A stretch of DNA of 64,000 bases from Mya arenaria. Lineage: Eukaryota > Mollusca > Bivalvia > Myida > Myidae. The position numbers and the translations under genes are program-made. Location of the stretch: NCBI RefSeq assembly GCF_026914265.1, contig NC_069130.1, positions 3,060,001 through 3,124,000 on the forward strand, given 5' to 3'. Numbering within the stretch: position 1 is the stretch's first letter; every line of letters begins with the position of its first letter. This document shows, piece by piece, positions 1-12,200 of this stretch. The notes beneath the pieces are model-generated. The model saw only the letters and a program-made list of their open reading frames with translations. It did no database searches and was not told where the DNA came from.

Positions 1-2570
1 TTTATTAAAATCGATAGTATGTAGATTGTCAATAATAATTCAGAAATCGCGAAATACTTGCAGGTTTCATCAGACCGAAAACTCATTTTCATAGCTTTTC
101 TTCTTTGTTATTATGAAATTAGCATTTATCGGCCTAATCATCACGATCCAAAATTCATATCTGTTTTGAGATTTGCCGTTTTGACTAAATCCCGTAATCT
201 GAAGTGTTTTTATGGCGTGAGACCACAGTTATTTTTACTATATGTTTCATATAGACACTAACATGGCTTTTCACTTTAAAACAGTCCCAATTGAATAACA
301 AGTAACTGGCTGCTGTAGAACAATCCAAGACACAAAATTTAATCACAAGAAAACTGTTGACCATTGCGTTTTCTCACAAAATTGAGTAGTAATACATGAC
401 CCTGAGGTCAGGACGGAATAAGGCTACAAACAACCAATTTACATATTTCCACAGGCAATGATTTTTCCATTTTTTTTACACTGAAAACTATCAGTTTTTG
501 CAATACAGTGTCCAATTATGTTAAGCTCTATGCAAAAAGGCCACCTGTTTCTTCTCTTTCATTCAACTTTAATAAAATATTGATACTTGAACACAAGCAC
601 TCTTTTTTCTGTATTCACATCCGGATCTTGGTCAACGGGGGGCAGATAACTGTGGTCTTGAGCCTATTTAAGCAACATGTTTTCAGAAACAGACTTCAAA
701 ACTCTAAACTACAAGTATAATCCAAGTGGACGAAAAGTGATTGATGTCCTTCCCAGTGAAATAGTTATTATGTGATACAAATCCCTGGTTGATGTGAAAG
801 TTAATTTGCATAGGAGGTTTAAACAGCTGTAAAATACAAAACAAACTTGTACGTAATCTAACACAAAATGAATGGCAAGTTGTTTGCCTGATGTCACGCC
901 TAAAATAGAATACTTAATACCTCAAAAGTAATAAATCGATACAATAACGTTTTATTAACTCATTTGGCTTTCATCTGTTTGTCAGTAAGTGGCAAATTCT
1001 TTCGTGTCTATGCCGTGTTTCGATACAGGCTTAAGATCGTGACTTTCGAGGTGGTGTAAACAGCGTTGACTATCATAGATAAATACTGGGACATTGGATA
1101 ACACTGAGTAAATACTGTTACTATGATCAGATTATACGCATCATCAAGATATTTGTGTGCTTGTGTATTTATTACTTTAAACAGAAACCGCACCATATGA
1201 ATACAAATGAAGCCTACCAGTTTCGGCATGAACAAAGTCATTTTGTGTTGTTGTTTTGACTTTAAGCACACATTTAACAAGTAGAGCATGAATGCGTTTG
1301 ACGGCAATCCTTTTCGAGGTATCATTTGAGACACGGTAAATAAGTTCCTCAGGAGCTCTTCACAATGACCGCGTGTAATATTTGTAAATTTATTCAATTA
1401 TATTTTTCAAACGAAATATTGATTGTATAGCTTGTCAGGAGACAGTTGTTGTTGCTAGCAGAACGGAACCACCTTTTGTAATAACTATTCCGTGATACAT
1501 AAAGTTGCGGACTATATGTATAATATTATCGGCATAATGGAAACGTAAATTATCTGAAATTATCCCACCTTTCGGAAGATTTAAACGTTTGTTATGTCTA
1601 ATTTGGACCTTTTATTTCCTCATGTTACAATTCCCATTGAGAATATTTAAATAATAATTGTATTAATCAATCACTTGATGCAGAAAATATGACTATGTCA
1701 AAGATAATACGAAACTTACAGTTGAGTGTAACCCTTGTTTTTAAAAGACCATACATTTATTTATTTCGTTAAAAAGCCTGCCTGTGATTCCAAGTATATA
1801 TAAAATAGTATATCTTACAATATAATGAAAGGCATTTGAAAACTCCACAAATACGCAATATAGCTTTTTGTTTTGGTTAATAATATGAGTAATCAACCAA
1901 TAAAATGCAAACAAATATCAATGGTTTCCATTTTTAACCTTACACAGCCTGTGAATCAATGTATACATGATAAAACTCTACCCATTGTATGAGACTTTCA
2001 TCAATCAAACTTGTAAAACGTGTTGCCAAAACGTTGAACAATGTCACTTTCTGAAATGACTGACCTCATCCACGCTTCGCTTTTTTATAAATTGGAAAAA
2101 AATATACCCCTTTCCAATCTTTCTGGAGAAGCACCAAACTGTAAAATTATATTAATATTTTTCAATAATTTAAAATTAGAAAGCAGACAAAGGTAATTGG
2201 GTCAAAATTGACGTTTTAAACATCTTGTTTCTGTAGTTTTTCGCATAAATATCAAAGTGGATGTGCCTTTAAATATTTAAGATAATAACATGAGCTTAAA
2301 TCATGAAAACCATATTGAGAGCGGTTATTAGTGTGAACATGTACAATTTTGAAGAGTATTCTTGAGATAAGCATTTGAGTGTATGCACTGTTTGGTTTCG
2401 TATAAACATTGAGCGTTTACCGAAAACTACAGTTTTTCTATATTGAAACTGAAAGGAATAATTTAGAGACCAACGATTATAATTTATATATCAATAAAGG
2501 TAAATATCATTTTATAATTTGTATCTGTCTACTTTACGCTTGTCTGCTTATTTTGCCTTCAATAATTTTA
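1..2570. other. AT-rich stretch, no gene recognised
   Basis: I see no protein family, RNA gene or clear repeat here. The longest open stretch is 129 codons on the minus strand (1,008-1,397). It resembles nothing I know, has no plausible splice context, and is expected by chance at this size. The stretch lies upstream of the first GBP gene and may hold its distal regulatory DNA or an unseen 5' untranslated exon. Confidence 0.5.
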
Positions 2571-4016
2571 TAAACACGTAGAAATTGAAATATTTTTCAA
2601 CGAAGATTTAGTCATTTGATTTTGCACAAACAAAATGTTTAAATATACAAAAGTAATAAAATAGAGAAAATATACGTGTAATAAGATGAACTCGTCTGTT
2701 TTTAGAAGAAACTCAAACGAACTTCAACTTATTGTGAATAAAGGCCTACGGCACAGAATGAAGCATAACATAGCATGGTTAACAATAATGATGTCAGTGC
2801 CACACTGCTGTCTTCACATTGCGTCATAATTTGCGATAAATACAAAACGAAACCTGTTTAACAATAGATTTAGAATTGCTATTCATCGGATTTGTAGATT
2901 CTATTTTACTGAAGTGACCATTGTACAAATAAAATTATTTTTGATCCAAAATCTTTCAAAATCTATCGTAAAATTAGGTTAACTCCTTACTACATAAACG
3001 ATATTTGTTTTACTCCTAAAGAAATGTTGTTCAAAATTAAATAAAACATTATTTTTTTTAAATATTTTAATTTTTAGAATTCCCCACCCATTTTTGAATT
3101 GTGCAAAGCCCTTAAGCCCTTAAGACCCAAGCGTTCTCGCATTCCAACAAACACGTCTTTCACTTACCGTTCTAAGATGGTTATCCTATTATTTATCGGA
3201 AATTCTATTTTGACGTGTTTGTGGTCCTTTTGTTGTGTCTGTATTTGTATATGCGGTGTTTATACTTTTATGACATTGACTTATTTTTTTAAAACAGTGT
3301 TTATTTGTTTTAATTTTCGAAATTTAGGCATATCCCTGAAGTTTTCATTTATGTTTTGAATATTAAAGTGTGTGGAGCAAATTCCTCTCTTCGCGCCGTA
3401 CGTTATAATGGCTGCCAAGTAGTTCTAAAATAAATTTATGGTTTTTATATTAAACAGACAGTGACGCGGTAATGCTCGTCTTATCTTTAATTGTAGGTCA
3501 GTAATTTAAAAAGTTTCTTAAGTGTCGCAATGCTAGAAATATTGCGTTGTATCTTGATAAAGCAGACAAACGTGAACACAGTTAAAAAGCGACCACGCCG
3601 ATTTACTTGATGCGTTTGTTCAAGCGTTGACATTGATGCAAACATAACTAAGCGGCAAAAAATATTTAAATTTGGTGCACGGTACATGTATTTGGATTTA
3701 AAGAAAACGGGGATATTGAACTTCTGTTGATGTAGAACTGAAATTTGTTTCGCTAGTTATGACTTGTGAAAATCAACAGCATCAGTGACTTGTCCCAACA
3801 CAAATTTGGATATGCCCTGACTTTGTAAGTGTGGAATTGTCATGTTTATTGTAAAAGTGTTTTTTTTTTAAAAAAATGAATAAATACAAAATATCGGCAA
3901 CGCATACCCGCAAGAAAAATAATGTATGAAAGTTAAAACATAGCACAATTTCTTAGTCACTTATTGTCAAGGGACTAGAACTTCGGGCATAGAAATATCG
4001 AATGACCGGGAATCAC
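2571..4016 (+). repeat. 5' flank segment shared with partial copies A and B
   Basis: Several blocks match the DNA upstream of the orphan exons in copies A and B. One block with a run like AAAGTAATAAAATAG is near 2,650, 41,565 and 45,865. A block with GTGAACACAGTT and CAAGCGTTGACAT is near 3,570-3,640, 41,740-41,820 and 46,030-46,110. A block ending in AACAGCATC is near 3,770, 41,965 and 46,270, and one with ATATCGAATGACCGGGAATC is near 3,995 and 42,235. Order and strand are the same in all three places, so this is segmental paralogy and not a mobile repeat. The short minus-strand reading frames in it are not conserved as protein between copies, which points to conserved non-coding or untranslated sequence. 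Confidence 0.7.
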
Positions 4017-4078
4017 TCAATCAAAATCTATGTTTGTTATACATGTGTATGTATTGATTTTGAATAAGAATGCCACTA
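4015..4078 (+). repeat. Relic of one end of the long-inverted-repeat element
   Basis: About 60 bp matches the outer end of the right arm of the element at 37,789-39,533, with shared words such as TGTATGTATTGATTTT against TTTGTATTTATTTT and GAATAAGAATGCCACT against AAATAAGAGTGTCACT. It begins where similarity to copies A and B stops, so it fits an insertion into the gene 1 flank of which only the end is still legible. Confidence 0.45.
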
Positions 4079-4334
4079 ACATTTCATGATAAAGTCGTTT
4101 TCATACGATATTATTTTACGTAGATTTTATATGACAATATCTATTTTGAATCGTATATTTTTTTTCATATGGAAAGCATTGTTTGGAAACAGTCTCGGCG
4201 GCAGGTGTGCGTCAAGTCGTTGGTTTCCACTCAATTATTGTTTGGTCCTTTTTAAGTTCGCTATTTATTGAAATAGAAAACACTCGCTGAAAAGTTGAAG
4301 TAAAGTATAAGTTATAGTTATTGAGGTTGGTATA

Positions 4335-4650
4335 AAGCAAGTGAATTTGTGCGCAAGGTCAATATTGCTACCACTAAAAGTAGAAAACTGGTTTTCGCTC
4401 AATAACTCTAGTTTGCATATTATATAGCAAGCTCATGCGAATGTGTACTTTGGGATTGTATTAAGGGTCGCTGGGTCAAGATCGCTGTTCTTGATGATAA
4501 AAAGTTGGTATTAATCTATCACTTAAGTGAGCAATTACCTGTCATGATTTAATGTTTTATTTAAGGAATTTGGTTGAAATGATGTTGGGTCAAGGTCGCA
4601 GCTGCATAATATAAGAATATTAAACAGTTTCAGCTCAACAGCTTGATTTT
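4335..4650 (+). repeat. Degenerate dispersed repeat (GGGTCAAGGTC type)
   Basis: Two or more diverged units carry the landmarks GGGTCAAGATCGCTG, GGGTCAAGGTCGCAG, AAAGTAGAAAACTGGTTTTC and CTCAATAACTC. The same landmarks recur at 36,690-36,960. This tandem family is common in bivalve non-coding DNA. No coding potential. Confidence 0.5.
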
Positions 4651-6101
4651 AGACTGATGAACTGTGATGAACTTAATGTGAAGACGTTCCTTGATTTTGC
4701 ATGTGGTGGTATTTAATGGCCAATGTTGCTGTATTTGGATTCGCCCTCCCCTTCAAAGAAGTCCTTATTACCGGATTTATAAAACACCTAGTGTCTGCTT
4801 ATTATGAATTCATTAATATGACCCTAGGGCTAATGTTTGGATTTGAGATATTTAAAGCTAAATGAAGTATACTTAAACTTGTCCGTTTGACTTTTTGTGG
4901 GGTTTGGAAAAATACAATGAATACAAATAAGCTGAACATATTCACCCAGGATTGGTTTTATTCAGACAGTGAATTAAAGGCATCGGAAGTTTCTTCACAC
5001 GATCACTTTTGTCTTCAATAAAAGAAATGATAAAGACTGGCATACATATGCGATTTTTAATCACTATGTTGTGTGTTATTTCTGTTTTAGTTTGGTAAGA
5101 AGTAAAAAAACTTATGTTGTTGCACTCATCGTTAAAATCAACGACTGTAAACCAAGTTATTACAACATTATATTAATCAATCTCAATAATACGATGTTAT
5201 GCGAGAAGTTGGTCTTATGTTGTGCGGGAAATCAAAGGTCACTTGTCCTAGTTTGTATCCACCAACAAAATGCACTTGCACATTTCTTTGTTGCATTTCG
5301 CTTTGCTCTTCTGCTTAGCACAATGATTTGTTTTATGTCTGTCTCCCCAAATCATGGACATTTTGCATGGCCATATGTTTGTGTATCTTTATGTCTATTG
5401 CTATGTCTAGCTGTGCAATAAATGGCAGGCTCCTCGCGGGGATGTTTTCACAAAGTGATTTCCTTTTATTTTTTCGCATAGTGCACATTTTTGAAAATTG
5501 AATTTGTGACAATAATGCTGAGTTTATGAAATGAACACATAACAAAGAAGGCATAAATATGAATAAGATAATAGTTTCTCATCATGTAAAAATGATTTTC
5601 ATGATATTGTATGATGATTGCAATTTAAATGGAGAGTGTTCATTTGATAATAACGTTGATGGCATGCCTTAAAACATTTCATACAGTATGTTCACGTTAG
5701 AGAGCAAGCAAAGTAAATTTTGTTTAAGTTTGACCATACCATAACTTAGAGATAAAACTGAAATATTGTTCTGAGACATTATGAGTCGAGATGCCGTTTA
5801 TCACCGAAACCGACTTTGGAAAACATAGATTAAAAAACAATGAAATATGAGAGTTGACTTGAAAATGTCCTAAGAAGACGACCATGTCTCGAATGACGAC
5901 GATTCGGACGTCGACGCCAGACAACATAATTATTATACGTCTGCCACGCTAAGTTATAAAAACAGGGGTGTTAATAATTTATAGAATTAAGGTTATATCA
6001 CGACATACTAGGCAGGACATTGTTAAGAAGCTGCAGGTATGTTAAGGTAATCATAGGCGTACGAATACTAAATATCAAATTTCTTGTTGTTTCCTTTGCA
6101 G
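4651..6101. other. Presumed 5' region of GBP gene 1, nothing firmly identified
   Basis: No gene is recognised. The first coding exon begins with only 7 nt of untranslated sequence after a good acceptor (pyrimidine-rich, TTTGCAG at 6,095-6,101), so at least one non-coding exon must lie upstream. CTGCAG|GTATGT at 6,031-6,042 is a good donor, but would leave an intron of only about 65 bp. A CpG-rich patch near 5,880-5,925 could be promoter DNA; this is a guess. Confidence 0.35.
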
Positions 6102-6108
6102 ACCAATT

Positions 6109-6207
6109 ATGGCTTCGAATGAAAATTCTACTGATTCGCCCGCCAGCAGGGATTTTAAGGCTACGCCTAAAATATTTGAGCGAAAAATCAAGGGGGAACC
6201 AGTACAA
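6109..6207 (+). CDS. GBP: GBP gene 1 coding exon 1 (residues 1-33)
   Basis: Acceptor TTTGCAG ends at 6,101 and donor GTAAGT starts at 6,208. The exon encodes a polar start, MASNENSTDSPASRDF and on, closely matching gene 2 exon 1 ([16 protein letters not shown]). The match fixes the start codon and the frame. It ends in phase 0. No signal peptide or membrane segment. Confidence 0.9.
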
Positions 6208-9200
6208 GTAAGTTAAATATATGTTTGGGTTAAAAGACTATCGTATTGTAATATACAACTATTCTTAATTATTATTAATCTTTCGATTTGCTGCGTCGAC
6301 GTTTTGTTTTATTATAATATATATGTTTGCTCGCTTCTTATTATTCACATAGCTCTCGTGCATAAATCATAATACCCGACATTTTGCATTAAACGTTGAT
6401 TTAAGACTCTTCACCAAGCATGTATTTCGATCATTCCTGGACCAGCTTTAGTGAATAAACAACACATGTTTTGCGAGTTGTGTGTTTATATCGTGGTGAC
6501 GTCTTATCAAACCACACAACGTCTTTTTGTATTTTTCATTCAATCAAGATTTTATATTTTTTTATATCAATGTACTATACTTTTTCAGACAAAAAAGATA
6601 GACAATCTAAATAAAGCCACGCCTATGAAAAGACCTGGTAAGTACATGTTTTGTAGAACAAGAAATATAATATGGAACACATTATATACATCAACGCTTT
6701 AATGAGTATGTACTCAAATTTATTTTCATAGCAGTTACAAAGTACAGGATTAATTATGAAATCAGGAACGAGAGTTTATATTTCTGATTATTGTTAAGAT
6801 GGAAATATTGTTTTTATAGTAGTGTTTTTTTTTGCTTACCTGAGCACGTGTGTTTAATGGTGAGCTGTTGAGATAGGGGACTAACGTCGTTCGTCAAATA
6901 GTTTCTCCTCCTATACTAATTAGCAAATACCAATATTATTTCACAGGAAAGTTGGTCGTTTAGATTCCTTAGAATAATGGTTCCATGAAGAACTGCTATG
7001 GAAACTAAAATGGAAAAATAATCTCTCCTCAAAAAGCACTGGCCAAATTTCAAAACGACTTCACAGAAAGGTGACCTTATGAAATACTTTGGAAATCCTC
7101 TTCTTTGAAAATGCTGGCAATATTTAAGTTAAAATAAGTTCACAGCAATGTTCCTTAGGATACCCTTTTTCAAATTCCTTCAAGTCATCAAAACTTAGTC
7201 TAAAAGGAAAATGGGCTAGTTCCCAATATATGACTATTTGGAAAAGTTTGAACATGTTCAGTTCACTGAAATGTTCCTAAGGTGACCATTATGAAATTTA
7301 AGTCATGTTTGTTCGTTTGTAAACTTCGTCACTATATGACTTTTCTCTAATTATTTGCATAATTGGAAAATATGTTTCTCTTAAACCGCAAATCCAACTA
7401 TTTGATATATAGTCCCTTGTAGTTGATCTTTACCAAGATTATTCCGAAAACGTCCCTGGTGACGAAGCGCCGACTCCGCACCGGGATTCATATGTTTTCT
7501 ATATACTTATTAGGAAAAATTTTAAAATATTCTTCGCTGAAACTTTGATTTTTGGTATGTAGCTATACGTTGTTGTTCAAATAATGACATCAAAGCTTCC
7601 CCGCTCTAGTGGACTCAGTCATATTTATATGGTAAAATCTTGGAAAAAAATAATTCTGAAACCTCAATGCGCAGACCCTTGATATTTGCAATATATGGTG
7701 AACTAGGACGGTACCCTCTATATGTTACTAGACATATACGAATTGTTAAATATTTTCTTAAACTGTATCAATTTAAAAGAGACAATTGCATTTTATACAA
7801 TACATTGCAAAGCCTTCGATATGATGCGGAAAATAACGCAAATTCAAACAATTGGTGTTCTAATGTACGCACTATATTACAAAATGCAGGATTCAATGAA
7901 GTATGGTTATATCCGGAGTCGATTAATATTGATTATTTTATTCCTTATTTTAGAAGAAGGTTAATCGACTCGTTTATTGGACATTGGAAAAATGATATAA
8001 ACTCATTAAGTTCACTAGTGTTATACAGAGAACTAAAATGCACTATACATAAGTCATCGTATATAGATAAATTGTATAGCTATAGACTTAGGAATATTAT
8101 TGCTAGATTAAGATTGTCCTCTCATATGTTAAATGTTGAAAGAGGAAGATATGTTAATATTGAAAGAAATCAACGTAAATGTGTTTTATGTGTCCATAAT
8201 GATATCGAAGATGAATATCACTTTGTTTTGATTTGTCTGAAATATAATGACATTAGGAAAAAATACATAACTAAATTTTACTATGCAAGACCAAGCATGT
8301 TTAAATTCATTCAATTATTAAACTCGGAAAATGCTGCATGTCTACGAAAACTAGCTTTGTATTGCAAACATGCTTTTAAGCTACGATATACTGCTTTGAA
8401 TAATAATGCTTAACTTTTAACATGTTGAAATCATTGTTAGTTCATATATGTATATATGTGTAATGCACTCTCGCAGTTATCAACTATTGCCATGCCATGT
8501 GTTATGTTATTGTAACAACGATGAACTGTATATGTTCAAGTTAACAATAAATTTTCTGTTCTGTTCTGTTCTGTTCTGATATTTGGTATGTAGTTTCATG
8601 TAGTTGTCCTATTCCAATTATGGCCCTCGGTCTAAAGTGGCCCGTCCCGAGGATCTCGAATTTTCTGTACATTGATATGAAATAACTTTAAAAATCTTCT
8701 TCTGTATAACTGCAGATCCAAGACCTTTGATGATTGGTATGTAAGCTCATGTGTTGACCGTTTACCAATATTGTTCAAATAGCGATTCTGGGATAAGGCT
8801 GGCCAATCCCCAAGATTTTCTGATTACCAATATAGTAAAATCTTTGAATATCTTTCTCTGAAACCGCAAGGTCCAGACCATTGATATTTGGCACGTTGAC
8901 TTTGTTCTTGGGATCAAAACCAAATTCGCCCAAGAAAACCCATGTTTTCTATATACTTGATATTTGGTATGCAGTTTTATGTAGTTGTTAGTAACTGCAT
9001 TCATCAATATCAACCAAGTAATCCTTAAACAACCAATGCCTTTCTTAGCAACCAATTAACTCCTTAAGAACTACATAATTACTGAGCAATTCATTCTTTC
9101 CTTAGCAACCAATCACTTCAGAAGTAACCTCTGTCTTCCGTAACAAACAATGACCTCCTTCGCAGCCGATGACCACTCACTAACAAAGCAACCAGTAATT

Positions 9201-12200
9201 TCCTTCGAAACTTATGAATAAGTCAGCAACCAATGTCTTCATTATCAACCAACGACCTCATTAACAACCAATGATTCCTTGGAAACCACTGAATACCTTA
9301 ACAACCACTTACTAAGCAACTTATTGTTTCCTTAGTAACCACTGACTTCATTAGCAACAAATGGATACCTTACCAACCAATATTTCCCGAGCATCCACTC
9401 ACTTACCTTTTAACCAATTGATTCCTTTGCAACTGATGACTTTCTCAGTAAATCCTTTCTTACTTAGCAACCAAGGATTTATTTTGCAACCATGACTTCC
9501 TTACCATCTAACTTTATTCATAGAAGGAAAAGGCCTCCAAAGGAAATAATGGTTTCCTTAGAAACCAATGGTTTTTCTTAGCAACTAAAAACTTGTTTAG
9601 CAGCCACTAACTTATATCAATATCAACCAATGGGTTTAAGCAACCTTTCATGACTTTCTTTGCGAACAAACATTTCCTTAGCAACCACCTATTTCCTTAG
9701 CAACCAAGGACTTTCCAAGCAAAAAATGATTTTTTTACCAATTACACTTATGCATAACAACCAATGACTTCCTTTGTATTCTTTGGCAAATAATGATAAA
9801 TTACGTTCAGCCATAGCAATGACCCCTTTTTCAACCAATGACTTCCAGAGCAACCATTGACTATCTTAGCACCTTTGCAACCACTTATTACCTAAGGCAC
9901 CAATGACTTCCTTATTAACCTACCTATGACTTCCTACGCAACCACAAACCTCTTAAGTAAGCACTTACTTTCTTGCAACAACCAGCTCACAATGTCTTCA
10001 CTTCCATAGAAATATTTTTCTTTACAAGGACCAACCACCTTACCAACAATCAAATAACTCGGCAGTCACTTACAGCGCGAGCAGCAATATACCTTAGTAA
10101 CAACTGACGTGTTGGTCATTGAAATCAAGTAAGAAATTATAACCCTGCTTTGGGCATAAATTCCTCATGCTCAAAGACAACTCCGGCAATTTTCTCAGGG
10201 TGAATAATAATCAGCTGTTAAAACACCCTTTTTCCATTTTAGATCCATCACCACAAACGGTACTAACAGAAAATGAGTCGCCGTCTCGAGAAATGTACGT
10301 ATACTCAAAATTAACATCATTCATATCCATAATAATGTATGGAGACCACCAATCGTTTCGTTTGTCAATCCTGTCATTTACATCCAAAAAAATGAAGTAG
10401 TCTTTGATTCTTGTTACGTGATTAATGATGATTAAGGTTAATCGTAGCCAGCTTTAAATCACAAACTGTTCAATAATCTCCAGATAAGGTCATACACCAA
10501 GCAAACAAACTAGATTATTTTAAATGTATTCTATATCAATTCATATTCTACGTTTATATAATGAATATCAAAACAACTTTTTAATGAACAGGTTAACACA
10601 TTTAGTACGTTTTAAAGAAACTAATTAATATGAAAGATTCAAAAATAATAATTGAATAACTCATATACTGTATGAAGCTCTTGTTATCAGCACTTGTCAT
10701 TTTTATATTTCATTGCATCACTGTTAACTCAATCAATCAGATGCTAAAGGTTCATTGAACGTTAAAGTTAAACAGATACTTTATCCGAGATAACGACCAT
10801 TTGAGTGTTTCTTTGTCATTCTATCGTGTACAACTTATAATAAACGAGGGTCTTTCAAAAAAATATGTTTAATGGTAGTTGCCATGCAATCCCCAATACA
10901 CGATACACGACATTGCTTCGCCCTTTCCACTTACTATTCATTCCTTGCTTTAACTGTGCGGTATTGTTAATGGGTAAGATAACCACTACTAAACCAATGT
11001 AAACCTAATTTGGATAATATACTTAGTCAAATTGATTAATTAAGAAATTTGATTTTGTTTTCATTCGAATTACCGCATTTCTCGAATTTAACCTCTAAAA
11101 TGAAATGCTGTAATTGCACGTACCGGATCAACACATGTGAATGTATCACGACGAATGCATATAACTAAAATTAAAACGAATCAAAGACCTTGCAACATTG
11201 CCATATTCAGTTCTTTATTTCCTATAGTTTATGTCAACGGTTCGAAAGATGCGTTTTGTAATTAGATATTAGTAAAACGCGCTAAAAAAACATTTCGTAG
11301 CGGTAGCACTTGATACTTGATTTGCACAAGTGCCGCCTATCGCATGCACTTCATTACAGAGGAAGTTAGAAACAAAACAGTTGAGTATCACATTCAAAAC
11401 CAGATTTCTTTTGGTAAAAACACCTGCTGTAAAGGGAAAGCGAAAACAATATTTTAAATCGTTGTTTGGTCATTTTAAATTACTGAAAAAGGCTTTTTTA
11501 TTCATGGCATCTGCAATAAATTATAATTTCTTAGCTCATGTGAACATGACCACGTACTTCCTACAATCATCGTCACTTTCCAAAGCGTCGATGTACTGTT
11601 ATCATGTTGTTGTTTCCTTTGTAGACCAAAGCCCAGTTTAGAAAGTGAATTATCAACAAAGTTACAATCGCTTCCACCAAAACCACCCCAGTGAGTTCAA
11701 TTCATTTAACTATCCAAATATGTACTGAATGGTCGTTGAAAATTGCAACATAATGCAGTGTATTGTCTGCCGCATTTGAGATGGGTTGATAAAGCAATTG
11801 CGCGATACGGTACACATGCAAAAATGTACCTAAAATAATATTTTGAAATACATCAGTCTAGATATGCCTAAACATTGTCATATTTAGGTATCTGTCGACG
11901 CATGATTCCAGCGTTTTCAAAGAACCGCAATGCCTAATACGCGCAAGAGAAGAAAATATACTTGAAGTATGCGATGGTGTGCTTGACGAAATATCCCGCA
12001 TAGACAAACCATGTGTTATTGTGTCCATTGCGGGGTTATATCGAACAGGAAAATCGTATTTGATGAATAGACTTGATGACGCACAAAAAGGTACTTATTG
12101 TATCCAAAAGAGCTTTACAATAACAAGTTTGTGTAACCAATAAAAATAATATACATTTTAAGGGTAACTTCACACTGGTAGTTTTTTAGCTCCGTTTGTT

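Noticed and set aside
1008-1397. 129-codon minus-strand open frame as a gene
   Set aside because: No known motif, no signal or domain, and AT-rich composition like its flanks.
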